64,000 nucleotides of DNA. Source: JAGVSR01 sp033765145. Its GTDB lineage: Bacteria; Pseudomonadota; Alphaproteobacteria; Rhizobiales; Hyphomicrobiaceae. Shown piece after piece: positions 26,953 to 36,487 of the stretch. Every line of letters begins with the position of its first letter. Position 1 is the stretch's first letter. The notes under the pieces are model-generated. The model saw only the letters and a list, made by a program, of their open reading frames with translations. It did not search any database and was not told the DNA's origin. The translations under genes and the position numbers were made by a program. Location of the stretch: contig JANRIH010000038.1 in assembly GCA_033765145.1 (NCBI GenBank), forward strand, positions 1 to 64,000. Direction: 5' to 3'.

Positions 26953-28791
26953 CTATTGAGCCAGCGTCAGCGTCGTGATGCCTCGCTCGTTAATGACATC
27001 CGTAATAGCGACGGCCGTCCCCGGCTGAGGATCGAGAGCGAAGAGCGCACGAGCCAGCGGGTTCACGAGATGAACTTCGACCTGATTTCGGATGCCGCGG
27101 CCGCCATTCGAGAGATCACGTAGACAAAGCTCCTCCAGCCGTCCACTGGCCTCCGGTGTGAAGATCAAAGAAAGCCGTTGCTCCGACTGGAGGTCCTCAA
27201 GGACACGACCGACCATCAATTGAAGGATCTCGCGAGCAATCGCGGGACGGATGAAGTCGAAGACGATGATGTTTTCGCCGATGCGGTTTAGGATCTCGGG
27301 CCGAGAAATCTCAAGCTTGAAGTGACGCTCGATCTCGGAGCGCACTTTGTGACGGATCTCATCAAGTGGTTCGTCCGAGGTAACATTCGCCACCCGCGAC
27401 CCGTCGGGCAGGATGCGTGTCATCCCAAGGTTCGACGTGAAGATGATCAGGCTTTCGGAGAAGTAGACCCGCTCGCCGCGCCCAGACGTCAAGACACCGT
27501 CATCGAGGATCTGCAGGAACTTATCCAGGATTCGCGGGTGGGCCTTCTCGATCTCGTCGAATAGAACAACCGAAAACGGCTTCTGCCGAATGGCATTAGT
27601 TAGCTCGCCGCCAGTGTCATACCCGATGTAGCCTGGGGGTGCGCCGATAAGCCTTTGGTCGGCATGCTCGGCTGAGAACTCGCTCATATCGAAGCGGATG
27701 TAGGCACTTTCGTCCCCGAACAGGAGGCTCGTGATCGTCTTGGCAAGTTCCGTCTTGCCGACACCGGTCGGCCCAGCCAGGAATGCAACACCGCGCGGCC
27801 GTCCGCCGCGCTGACCGCCGATACCCGTCGCTGCCCGCTTCACGATATCGAGTATGTGCTCGACTGCGTGATCCTGTCCGCGCACACGAGCCCCAACATA
27901 GGCCTCGGCGCCCCTGAGCTTTTCACGATCGATCTTGCGCCAGACATCCTCTGTGACGCCGAGCTTGTAGCGCCGCACGGCCTCGGCCGCATCTGTGAGG
28001 GCCAAACCTTCCGTGCGTGAGAGCTGTATAATGTTTGCAATGTCAACGACGAGTAGTCCCTCCGTTCCATCGACGAAGGCCTGCTCAGCCTTCTGGATGA
28101 CTGTCTGATCTGCTCCGTCAGGAGTCTTAAGCGAACGTGAGAGCTTGGTGATGACCGCGCGACGCACGATGTGGTCGGGCTTTGGCAGAGGGATGTGACG
28201 CAGCCGTGGGTTGTTGACGACGAGCCAGTCGGGCAGGTCGCCTTCCTTCTCTACGATGGAGATCAGCGGATTGTAGTAGGGCTGACGCGTCTTGGGATGG
28301 ACCTTCGGCTCGACCGTGAGCCCTGAGACCAGTGCGCCTGTAAAGCCCCGGTGCTCATTGTCGATCAGCCGCTCTGGGTGGACGATCATCCTAGCAGCGA
28401 AATCAGCGATGATCGCGGTGGGCTCGGGCGCTGTGTTCACGATCTTGGTCGACAACTCGAAAAAGCGCTCGATCGACGCTGGTGCGCATCCCGCGCTGTC
28501 GAAGGTGATCCCCTGGTCGGCAAAGTAGCTCTGATCGGTTTTCAGGTCCCGTCCGACAATCGGCGGAAGACGAAAACCCCGAGCCGGATCATAGGCAATG
28601 ACTCGCTCGATGCCGGCCTCTACCAGCTCGGCACCGAGATAGGTAACGAGCGGCAGGATAGTCGCCTCGCCTTGCGCACCAAGCCGCGGAAAGCGGTCGC
28701 GGACGTTGCCGGACAGCACGAACTGGCTCTTGAGCGGCAGGAACCGCAGGAAGTCCCTGGTCCAGCGTGGTTTTTCGATTTGTGCAGACAT
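26953..28791 (-). CDS. ClpB-like AAA+ ATPase
   Basis: A 612-residue protein. The C-terminal half is a Clp-type AAA+ module: Walker A FLAGPTGVGKTE near residue 337-347, the DMSEFSAEHADQRLIG block, Walker B VVLFDEIEKAHP near 405, sensor IIFTSN near 447, then a ClpB-D2-small-like C-terminal domain. The N-terminal ~300 residues look like a degenerate AAA domain or unique module (FLRFLPLKSQFVLSGNVRD). Only one intact ATP site is seen, unlike ClpB which has two, and there is no ClpB N-domain or M-domain. It probably remodels or loads another operon product. It lies 82 bp after sbcC. Confidence 0.9.
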   Translation of the reverse strand: MSAQIEKPRWTRDFLRFLPLKSQFVLSGNVRDRFPRLGAQGEATILPLVTYLGAELVEAGIERVIAYDPARGFRLPPIVGRDLKTDQSYFADQGITFDSAGCAPASIERFFELSTKIVNTAPEPTAIIADFAARMIVHPERLIDNEHRGFTGALVSGLTVEPKVHPKTRQPYYNPLISIVEKEGDLPDWLVVNNPRLRHIPLPKPDHIVRRAVITKLSRSLKTPDGADQTVIQKAEQAFVDGTEGLLVVDIANIIQLSRTEGLALTDAAEAVRRYKLGVTEDVWRKIDREKLRGAEAYVGARVRGQDHAVEHILDIVKRAATGIGGQRGGRPRGVAFLAGPTGVGKTELAKTITSLLFGDESAYIRFDMSEFSAEHADQRLIGAPPGYIGYDTGGELTNAIRQKPFSVVLFDEIEKAHPRILDKFLQILDDGVLTSGRGERVYFSESLIIFTSNLGMTRILPDGSRVANVTSDEPLDEIRHKVRSEIERHFKLEISRPEILNRIGENIIVFDFIRPAIAREILQLMVGRVLEDLQSEQRLSLIFTPEASGRLEELCLRDLSNGGRGIRNQVEVHLVNPLARALFALDPQPGTAVAITDVINERGITTLTLAQ

Positions 28792-28873
28792 CCCGCCCCC
28801 CGTTACGCAACGGCCCCATAGCTATTTTCGGTTACCCACGAGTCTGTGTCATTTCCTTCTGCGGTCTGATTGA

Positions 28874-31800
28874 TCAATTCCGTTCCTCGATGCGGCTGCC
28901 GCTCGGCGAGGACGTGACCCAGAACCCGTTCGGAACGGTTTGCTGAACGAGCGGTACATGCGAGATGAGGCCGACCGCACGCCGTTTACCGACGAGTTCC
29001 GTCAAGGACTGCAGCACCTGATCGAGCGTGCCAGCGTCGTCGGCAGAATCGAGGCTGCCGAACCCCTCGTCGATGAAGATCGCGTCGAGACGCACATTTC
29101 CGCGCGTGCTCTCGACGACATCTGAAAGCCCGAGCGCCAAAGCCAGCGCGGCGATGAACGTCTCGCCACCGGAGAGCGTCGATGTTGGCCGCGGGCGGCC
29201 GGTAAAGCTGTCCTCGACCTGTATGTCGAGTCCGCGCCGCGCCCGGCCATGGCTGTCGCTGCCGCGCGAAAGCCGGAAGCGTCCGCGTGTCATAGGTTCG
29301 AGGCGCAGGTTCGCAGCCGCCAGGACATGCTCGAACATGGTTGCAATGGCAAACGTCTCCAGCGTCGTGCGCTCGTCGTTGTCGCCGGAAAAGGCCTGCG
29401 CGAGATCACGAAGCGGTCCGGTTTCGGCCTCGCGCCGGTCGAGCGCCGCGGCCTCGTCGCGCAACTCGCGATGGAGCTTCTGAAGTTGACCAAGTCGTGC
29501 GGTCGCATCTAGCGAATTTTTGAGTGCCTCCTCCCGCATGGCCTGAGCTTCGTCGCGCGCGGCCTTGAGCGCGGCAATATCGGGGCGGTCGGTCTCCGCG
29601 ATGGCCATCTTCGCGCGTTCGAAGCGGTCCTTGGCGGCCGCCAGCTTTTGGCTGAACGATTCGATGCGGCGCTCGATCTCTTCCATCCGGTCGATGTCGC
29701 CGCGCGCCGCATCCAACGTCTCTTGCGTCAGCCCGCTGGAGTTAAGTCCGGCGTCGAAGCGCGCTTTGGCCGCCTCCCGGGACTGTTCGGCTGTCTTCAG
29801 GCCGCTCTCGGCAAGCTGCAGAGTGGTGTTTGCCGAGGCGAGGGCGCTCTGTGCCCCCTGGCTGACTTGGACGGCCTGCTCACGGTCGCGCGCGAAGCGT
29901 GTGACCTCCTGCTCCGTGACCGCGATCGCGGCCGCGATCCTGTCCTCCGCACGCAGCTCCGCCGGAATCGCCGCGAGCGCACTTTCCAGCTCGGTCTTGG
30001 CGCTATTGGCCTTGAGATGAGCGCTGTCGCGATCCTTGCGCGCCGCTTCTAGCGCGGCCAAGGCGGCGGTCACCTGTGCTTCGGCCTGAGCGACTTGCGC
30101 GTCGCATTCGGCGATGTCGCGCTCCGGCCCGAGCGCCGCGATGTCGCGCTGGATGGCTGACACGCGCGCCGCAATCTCGGCGGCCGGAGCATCCGGCGCG
30201 TCAAGATCTCGGATCGCTTCTTCGCGCTGGTTGACGTCTGCCTCAGCGCGGTTGAGGTCGGCTGATGTCTTTTCGGCCGAGGCAGCGGCCTGGTCGAACG
30301 CCTGCTTCGCCTGACGGTACCGCGCTGCAAGGTCCACCTCTGCTGCCGTGCCTGAGGCGGGCGCGGGATGATCCGGGGAGCCGCAGACGGGACACGGCTT
30401 GCCGTCCTGGAGGTGGCCTGCAAGGTGCAGCGCGTGATCTTCGAGAAGCGCCGCTTCGACCTTGGCGAACTGACTGCGCTGCGCTTCAAGCGCTCGCGCC
30501 GCTTCATCGTGTTCGCTTCGGGTCTTTTCGTGCTGCTTGCGGCTCTGCGCGAGAGCGGCCTGTGCCGTCTCGAATGCCCGTGCAGCCTTGCGCCGGGCCT
30601 CTGTTTCCTGTTCCTTGAGCTTGAGATTGCTGCGGTTGATCGTAGCTGTCTGTACGGCCTCGCGTTCAGCCACACGCCGCGCATGTTGCTTCTCGCATTC
30701 GACCTTTTTCTTCTCGGCCTCTGAAAAGGTGCCCTCGCAATCGGCGGCCACTTGCGCTGCTTCGTCATGCGCGCGGCGCAGGGTTTCGGATGTTGCAAGA
30801 ACGCCAGCGAATCCTCGGAGCTGACGCAATCGATCCTTTTTCGCTTCGATCGTGGCTGCCTGCGCGTCGAGCGCGTCGAGGCGGCCGTTCGCGGTGCTGA
30901 CCGCCCCTTCAGCATGCTGGCGCTCTTCGGCTGCCCCGTCGAGCGTCTGCTTTGCCATTCGGAGCGACCGTTCAGCTTCGGCGAGTTTATCGGCCAGCGG
31001 CATGATCTTGGCGGCCCCTCGGGCCGAGTTCAGTCTGGTCTTATAGGCGTCGTTGGTTTCGGCATCCGCCGCGACCTCGTTGAGGCCCCGTTCGGCCTCG
31101 GCGTGTTCGGCGAAATGTTTGTCGGTCTGGGCAGCCGCTTGGTAGGCGGTGTCGGCCTGCTTGAGAGCCGCCTCTGCGTCAGTCTTCGCTGCCGTCAGAT
31201 CCTCGCACTGCTTCTGCACGGCCGCGATGCCATCGCCAAGTCGATCCAGGCTGTCGAAGGCCTCGCTCGCCAGCCGCCCCGCGTTGACAGCGCGTCGGTG
31301 GCTGATTTCATCGCGGACGCACTTCGCCCGGCTTTTCAGGCGCTCCGTCAGCCGCTCGTAGGTCGAGACGTCGAACAGTTCTCGCAGGATGCCGAGCCGG
31401 TTCTCGGTCTTGGCGTTGAGGAACGTCTCGAATTGGCCTTGCGGGAGCAGCACGATCTGACGGAATTGAGCGGCTTCGTAGCCGAGCAGTCTCTTGATCT
31501 CACTGTTGACGTCGCCGACCTTTCTTTCGGCAATCGCCTTGCCGGGCGTCTCGTCCCCCACCAGATCGACATCGAGACCGCTCAAGTCGAACAGCCAGGC
31601 TGCGTGATCTTCATCGGTCTCGCCGCCGCCACGCTTCTTGGGGCGCTTCTGATCGGGCCGGCGGACCACGCGATACCGCCGCTCACCGATCTCGAAAATC
31701 AGTTCGACCTGGGTCAGCAGATCCGGGTCCGCATGGTCGGAGCGCAACGTGCGGGCGAGTTGTTCGCCCTTGGCCGACTCGCCGAACAGAGCGAAGGTCA

Positions 31801-31942
31801 TAGCACTGAAGATCGACGACTTGCCCGACCCGGTTGCGCCGTAGATGCCGAACAGGCCGCTATCGAGGACGCGCCTGAAATCAACAGTCGTGCACCCGGC
31901 ATATGGCCCGAAAGCCTGCATCTTGAGAATGACCGGTCTCAT
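28874..31942 (-). CDS. sbcC: SbcC, ATPase subunit of SbcCD nuclease
   Basis: A 1022-residue Rad50/SbcC protein. Walker A IYGATGSGKSSIF lies near residue 34-45. Long coiled-coil arms surround a zinc hook CPVCGSPDHP near 516. The signature LSGGETFIAALALALGLSDV and Walker B LDAIFIDEGFGSLDS are near the C-terminus. SbcC opens DNA ends and hairpins for cleavage by SbcD. It overlaps sbcD by 4 bp. SbcCD is usually a housekeeping DNA-end nuclease; here it heads a defence-island operon, which suggests a dedicated copy. Confidence 0.96.
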   Translation of the reverse strand: MRPVILKMQAFGPYAGCTTVDFRRVLDSGLFGIYGATGSGKSSIFSAMTFALFGESAKGEQLARTLRSDHADPDLLTQVELIFEIGERRYRVVRRPDQKRPKKRGGGETDEDHAAWLFDLSGLDVDLVGDETPGKAIAERKVGDVNSEIKRLLGYEAAQFRQIVLLPQGQFETFLNAKTENRLGILRELFDVSTYERLTERLKSRAKCVRDEISHRRAVNAGRLASEAFDSLDRLGDGIAAVQKQCEDLTAAKTDAEAALKQADTAYQAAAQTDKHFAEHAEAERGLNEVAADAETNDAYKTRLNSARGAAKIMPLADKLAEAERSLRMAKQTLDGAAEERQHAEGAVSTANGRLDALDAQAATIEAKKDRLRQLRGFAGVLATSETLRRAHDEAAQVAADCEGTFSEAEKKKVECEKQHARRVAEREAVQTATINRSNLKLKEQETEARRKAARAFETAQAALAQSRKQHEKTRSEHDEAARALEAQRSQFAKVEAALLEDHALHLAGHLQDGKPCPVCGSPDHPAPASGTAAEVDLAARYRQAKQAFDQAAASAEKTSADLNRAEADVNQREEAIRDLDAPDAPAAEIAARVSAIQRDIAALGPERDIAECDAQVAQAEAQVTAALAALEAARKDRDSAHLKANSAKTELESALAAIPAELRAEDRIAAAIAVTEQEVTRFARDREQAVQVSQGAQSALASANTTLQLAESGLKTAEQSREAAKARFDAGLNSSGLTQETLDAARGDIDRMEEIERRIESFSQKLAAAKDRFERAKMAIAETDRPDIAALKAARDEAQAMREEALKNSLDATARLGQLQKLHRELRDEAAALDRREAETGPLRDLAQAFSGDNDERTTLETFAIATMFEHVLAAANLRLEPMTRGRFRLSRGSDSHGRARRGLDIQVEDSFTGRPRPTSTLSGGETFIAALALALGLSDVVESTRGNVRLDAIFIDEGFGSLDSADDAGTLDQVLQSLTELVGKRRAVGLISHVPLVQQTVPNGFWVTSSPSGSRIEERN

Positions 31943-33093
31943 GCGACTTCCTCATCCAGCGTTGCGTTGTCGGCGAGTTCATCGGCGACAAGGCTCGCCT
32001 CCGCGTCCGTCATCCCTCGCCCGCAGGCAAATTCGACAAATGCGCCGATCAACTCGGTTGGACTGTCGAGCCGGCCCGGGCTGGCTGTCGAAGGGCCATC
32101 GGCCGATTTGGTTTCGAGCGGCGCGTAATCCAGGTTGCAGGCGTTGGGAAAGCGCTCCCAAAGCCGCTTCATGGGGTCAATGCGCCGGTTCGGATCTGTC
32201 AGGACGATCTGGATGAAGTCGTCCGAAGGCTGGACGCCGTCGCCGAGCAGGTCGTCGAGCAAGCCCGTCAGCGTGCGAATGTGGCGCGTTGGGCGGAAGG
32301 GGATGAAATCAAACTCCACAGAACCGTCGGGTCCTAGCTCCACGAGGGTCATGGACTTCTCCTGCCCCTCCTCGTCGAAGCCGAACGCCAGTGGCGACCC
32401 GGCATATCGGACGTGGCGCGCCCCAACGGCCTGAGGCCGGTGGAGGTGGCCGAGCGCAACATAGTGGGCGCCGTCGAAGACATGCGAGGGAACCGTCTCG
32501 ATGCCGCCAACCGCGCGCGTCAACGGTCGCTCGCTGTCGGTCCCAGACGCACCCTCCACGAAGGCGTGCGCCACTACGACCCACCGCGCACCAGCCGGCA
32601 GGCCCAACTTCGCGGCTGCGACCTGAGCGGCGACCACGTCGGCCGGTGCCTTGATCTGCGGATCGCCGAAACAATCGCGAGCGGCATATTCATAAGCGAA
32701 CGGCAGCGCGGAAATGGCGACCGGGCCATGTGGGTCTTTGAGAACGAGAGCCGGCTCGGTCGGCCTCAAGGCGCCGCGCACGAGCGCGCGCCCGGTGTCA
32801 GCTAGCATGGACATGGCTTCGATGCGTTCGCCTGAGTCGTGATTGCCTGCGATCAGCACTATGGCAGTCCCACGGTACTCAGCGAGGTCGGCCAGGAAGC
32901 CGTTGAACTGAGCGACGGCTGTCTCCGGCGGGGCGGCTCGGTCGAAGATGTCACCTGCAATGATGAGCGCGTCGGGACGGTGGGCTTCGACAGCTGCGAG
33001 GATCTGCGCGAGCACCGCGGCATGATCGTCCGAAAGGCTTCTACCGAAGAATTGCCGGCCAAGATGAAGGTCCGCCGTATGAAGAAGTCTCAT
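31939..33093 (-). CDS. sbcD: SbcD, Mre11-type nuclease subunit
   Basis: A 384-residue metallophosphoesterase. The five Mre11-type metal motifs are visible: HTADLHLGRQF at the N-terminus, GDIFDRA near residue 47, AGNHDSGE near 83, VVAHAFVEG near 170 and ALGHLHRPQ near 212. The C-terminal ~100 residues are the capping/SbcC-binding region. It is the first gene of the six-gene operon and divergent from the WYL regulator, with the promoter and an inverted repeat between them. Confidence 0.96.
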   Translation of the reverse strand: MRLLHTADLHLGRQFFGRSLSDDHAAVLAQILAAVEAHRPDALIIAGDIFDRAAPPETAVAQFNGFLADLAEYRGTAIVLIAGNHDSGERIEAMSMLADTGRALVRGALRPTEPALVLKDPHGPVAISALPFAYEYAARDCFGDPQIKAPADVVAAQVAAAKLGLPAGARWVVVAHAFVEGASGTDSERPLTRAVGGIETVPSHVFDGAHYVALGHLHRPQAVGARHVRYAGSPLAFGFDEEGQEKSMTLVELGPDGSVEFDFIPFRPTRHIRTLTGLLDDLLGDGVQPSDDFIQIVLTDPNRRIDPMKRLWERFPNACNLDYAPLETKSADGPSTASPGRLDSPTELIGAFVEFACGRGMTDAEASLVADELADNATLDEEVA

Positions 33094-33134
33094 GCCTCTG
33101 CGCCCCCCGGCTCCACCGCCCTCGGATGAATATG

Positions 33135-33170
33135 CATCTAGTTTTTAGATGGACCAGGCCGATCCGTCAA
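33135..33170 (-). promoter_or_regulatory. sbcD operon promoter with overlapping inverted-repeat operator
   Basis: On the minus strand TTGACG (33170-33165) is followed after exactly 17 bp by TAAAAA (33147-33142). The inverted repeat CATCTA-N5-TAGATG spans 33135-33151 and covers this -10. Such placement fits a repressor site, most likely for the divergent WYL regulator, whose family binds inverted repeats in front of defence operons. Binding has not been shown. Confidence 0.55.
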
Positions 33171-33185
33171 GTTAGGTTGAGACCT

Positions 33186-33989
33186 ATGACACGACGACTT
33201 GCGAAAGATGCGATGCGCCATGGCGCGCTTGACCGGCTGCGGTTTATCGATGCGCGGCTGTTCTGGGAGGCCCGGATCAATCGCGCCGACCTCATCGACG
33301 CGTTCGCGATCTCGCAGGCACAGGCTGCGCTTGACTTCCGGGCCTATCTGGCACTTTCAGGTCACGGGGTCGTCTATGACACGCGCGCCAAGTCCTACGT
33401 GACGACGGATGCCTACGAGCCAGCTTTCCCGCAAGCGGATGGCCGGAAGGAGCTGAGCAAGTTCGCAGCGGCGGGCGATCCTTTGACCGCGACGCTTCCC
33501 AGACTTGAGCGTCTGCTGAACGCACGCATTGCTGCTAAAGTCCGTCGAGCGGCCCGAGACTCACAACGGCTCTTGATCGACTATCAGTCCTTTACTGAGC
33601 CCAAAACTTGCCGGCGCTGGATTGCGCCGGCGCGGCTCATCAGCGATGGCGAGCGCTGGCACGCACGCGCCTGGTGCTTCAAGCGGCTCGAGTGGCGCGA
33701 CTTCGTTCTCGCCCGCATTCTGGCGATTCACGACGAGGAGCCCGCCAGCGATCTGCCGGTCGACACCGACTGGGAAGAAATGGTCGAACTTCAACTCTCA
33801 CCAGCCTCACATCTCTCACCGTCACAACGAGTAAGCGTCGAGCGCGAGTTTGCAATGACAGATGGATGTCTGGTGGTCCAGATGCGGCGGGCGATGCTGA
33901 TCTACGCCAGGCGGCGATGGGGCCTGGATCGACCCGACGCCCGCTTGGCAGTGGAAGAGTCATCAGGAAGAGGTTCCGGGAGAAGATAA
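33186..33989 (+). CDS. WYL-domain transcriptional regulator (CapW/BrxR-like)
   Basis: A 267-residue protein with an N-terminal winged helix (LFWEARINRADLIDAFAISQ), a central WYL-type domain (LLIDYQSF near residue 122; ERWHARAWCF near 155) and a C-terminal WCX-like domain. I choose the ATG at 33186 because the upstream in-frame ATG at 33126 would make the coding region read through the operator, and AGGTTGAG lies just upstream of 33186. CapW and BrxR proteins repress adjacent defence operons and release upon a nucleic-acid ligand signal. Divergent placement to sbcD supports control of the six-gene operon. Confidence 0.85.
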   Translation: MTRRLAKDAMRHGALDRLRFIDARLFWEARINRADLIDAFAISQAQAALDFRAYLALSGHGVVYDTRAKSYVTTDAYEPAFPQADGRKELSKFAAAGDPLTATLPRLERLLNARIAAKVRRAARDSQRLLIDYQSFTEPKTCRRWIAPARLISDGERWHARAWCFKRLEWRDFVLARILAIHDEEPASDLPVDTDWEEMVELQLSPASHLSPSQRVSVEREFAMTDGCLVVQMRRAMLIYARRRWGLDRPDARLAVEESSGRGSGRR

Positions 33990-34240
33990 GTTTGGCCCAT
34001 CGCAGAAAACCCAACGGTTGGACACCTTGTGACGATCCAAAGCCTTTGTCCGCTGCGCAATCAATTATTGCCTATCCACGCCTATCCTTTACCAGCTGGT
34101 CGCCAATCAAGACGATATGGAAAATTCAGGCGAACAATATTGTGAATACGTTGGAACACTCCCAATTGGGCTGGCTGCAAGGATAATCGCGGTAAATTCA
34201 TTATCGAAAATTCGTCCCGAATTGAGTAAGACGCGCCTCC

Positions 34241-36439
34241 TCAGTCCAGGTCCTCGTTCGGCTCCGTCGGAGCGTCATCAGGCACCGAGTTTGCAAACAC
34301 CGCAGGCGCCGAACTGGCCGGCGGGAACAGTACCGGCCACCAAAACGGTGCGTCACGCCATCCCTTTGCCATGGAGCCGTTTTGGCGAAACAGCATCAGG
34401 ATCGGTAGCTTGTCACCCATGTTGGCGACTATCGCCTCTTGCTGCTTGGTATGTGGTGCGTTCGAAAACCGACCGCCTTCGCGAACTCGGACTAGATCGC
34501 GTTCCGTTGCCGCAAGGAGCCAGCAATTGCCGCGGTCCTTATCGGGCGCCGCGATCCGGGAGTAGTATTCGATGGCGCCCCGCATGGCTTTCCAGTCGAA
34601 GGGGTCGATCTCGTTATCTTCGAGCGTGCTCTTGATCAATTCTACGATCTCGATAGCCGCACCCGTTTTGATCTTCAGCGGGCACTCCGTAGCGGCAGCA
34701 GGTACCATTCGATCGATCTTCTCGACTGTCTTGGAAATTGTGGACTTGGCCTTTGTCTGAAACCCGACCGGAAGAAACGCCCGTCCCGGTCGAAGTGGTG
34801 TGATGTCGGACATCAGCACCTTACTCGGAGCGCAAGGAGACACCTTGCCTGAGACGTCTTTCAAAATAAATGCCACACCGCGATCGTGAGCCCCCTTCAT
34901 GAAGGCCTCGCGTAGAGCTGTATCGAACTCATGAATACGCTTCAGCGCGGCATGGTTGGAAGCTGTGGTATAGAGTCGTGTGACGGCCAAGTCTGGCCGG
35001 GGCCGAGCGCCATACATTCGGGCATGCTGCAAGACGGTATCCTGCTGCATCTTCTTGGGCGAACGGCCGTAGTAGAAGCCAAGAAGGTTCGGAACGGTGA
35101 TCCCGCGATCCAAGATCTGACCGCCGATAAAGACGTTGTACGGGGTCCGCAGCTTCAACTCAGCATTCTCGTCGAGCAGTGCCTCGACAGCGTTGTCTGA
35201 GTTAACCTTCTCCGTCGCGACTGCGCCCTTCTCGAACGATTCGCGTATTTCCTTCACGAGCGCATCACGGTCGGGAACACTCAACCCCTCGGCCTCTATG
35301 GAACGTCGCAGATCTGCAATGGCCTGGTCGATGAGCTGGCCAGCAATTGATCGTTGGGTGATGATTGCATCCTTCATCTGGTCCAGGACAGCCTGGGTCA
35401 CCCGGTGCTGCCAATTGTGTGCGCTTCTAGCCGTTTCCACGTGGACGATCATAGCGTAGTGCTTGGGACGCTCTCCTGCTGCAGCTTGGTGGAGTCGACG
35501 GATTGCACCAGCAGTCACGAAGTTTGCGATCGCAGAACGCAGGGCTTTGACCTTTGGCGTTGTCAGAACATCATCGATGTTGAACCGACGCTTGTCTTCC
35601 TTCTTGAGCGCCTCCAATTCATCCTGTTCGACAGGATGCCAGAGATAGTATTCAGGGCGATCCTGGTCGTGGTCACCGAAGTAGCGGTCTCCGCCGACAT
35701 ACGCGCTATGGACAGGCACAATTTTTGTGAAGGCCGGCCGCTTGGGCTCAAAAGTCATGTTGGCGCCGCTTGGCTTCTCGTATTCGTCCGGCTGGAGATA
35801 AAGCGCGTAAGGCGTGGCGGTGACCTGCAGGAATGATGGACGCGCCAACTCTCGACGCAGCTCGTCCATCTGGTTGGCGATCTTACCCTGATTGATGTCG
35901 TCAGATCCCTTCTTCTTCGAGAACCGGATCGATGCGAAGTCTGCTTCGTCATCCACAATCAACACCCGCTTACTGCGAAACTCTGGGTGCGTTTTCGTGA
36001 ACAGCTCGATCAGCCGCCGCATGTTGTTATGTTCTTTCTTGGCAACAATCACGAGCTTCTGCTGCTCCAGCTCCCATTGGGTGAGTGTTGGCATCCGAAG
36101 TATGTCGAAGACCTGCAGCGCATTGTCCTCGCGGAACGGCTGGAAATCGCGGGAAATACGCGCGACGGTCTGGTTGCTTAGAGTCTTGGTGCCTTTGGTC
36201 AGCACCACCGCCACATCGAAACCCTTGTCGAAGGCGAGAGCGATGATCCCGAGAAATGCGCGCGTCTTGCCGGACTGGATCTTCCCGAGGAGCATTCCAG
36301 GATGGCTCGATGAGGTCTCTCTTGACACGAGCTCGTCTACCGTCTCGCGCACGCAGGCGTTGTATTCAGCAGTGTCAGGCTGATTTTGGGCTGCACGCAG
36401 GAGACCGAGGCGATCATAAAACCCGAGAGGCTTAGACAT
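34241..36439 (-). CDS. Z1-domain ATPase
   Basis: A 732-residue protein (748 if the ATG at 36487 is used). I prefer 36439 because GGGAG lies 5 nt upstream of it. The Z1 domain is a helicase-related P-loop module: Walker A LGKIQSGKTRAF near residue 50, Walker B LIVDDEADFASI near 158, SFLQVTATPYA, and the late motif GGQILDRGITVPNL / QHARMYGARP. Z1 proteins occur with DNA methyltransferases in restriction-type operons such as Mza. Here it is the last gene after res, mod and a 109-residue protein, adjacent to the latter by one base when read from 36487. Confidence 0.88.
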   Translation of the reverse strand: MSKPLGFYDRLGLLRAAQNQPDTAEYNACVRETVDELVSRETSSSHPGMLLGKIQSGKTRAFLGIIALAFDKGFDVAVVLTKGTKTLSNQTVARISRDFQPFREDNALQVFDILRMPTLTQWELEQQKLVIVAKKEHNNMRRLIELFTKTHPEFRSKRVLIVDDEADFASIRFSKKKGSDDINQGKIANQMDELRRELARPSFLQVTATPYALYLQPDEYEKPSGANMTFEPKRPAFTKIVPVHSAYVGGDRYFGDHDQDRPEYYLWHPVEQDELEALKKEDKRRFNIDDVLTTPKVKALRSAIANFVTAGAIRRLHQAAAGERPKHYAMIVHVETARSAHNWQHRVTQAVLDQMKDAIITQRSIAGQLIDQAIADLRRSIEAEGLSVPDRDALVKEIRESFEKGAVATEKVNSDNAVEALLDENAELKLRTPYNVFIGGQILDRGITVPNLLGFYYGRSPKKMQQDTVLQHARMYGARPRPDLAVTRLYTTASNHAALKRIHEFDTALREAFMKGAHDRGVAFILKDVSGKVSPCAPSKVLMSDITPLRPGRAFLPVGFQTKAKSTISKTVEKIDRMVPAAATECPLKIKTGAAIEIVELIKSTLEDNEIDPFDWKAMRGAIEYYSRIAAPDKDRGNCWLLAATERDLVRVREGGRFSNAPHTKQQEAIVANMGDKLPILMLFRQNGSMAKGWRDAPFWWPVLFPPASSAPAVFANSVPDDAPTEPNEDLD

Positions 36440-36487
36440 TATGTCTCCCAATGTTAGCGGTTCGCGATCCGTCACCCGCAAGGACAT

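Noticed and set aside
28803..28817. Small hairpin in the sbcC-AAA+ gap as terminator
   Set aside because: The 5-bp stem has no T-run and lies directly before the AAA+ start; more likely leader structure or chance, so the operon is treated as continuous.
30752..32128. 458-codon plus-strand ORF opposite sbcC
   Set aside because: Antisense shadow; SbcC motifs are on the other strand.
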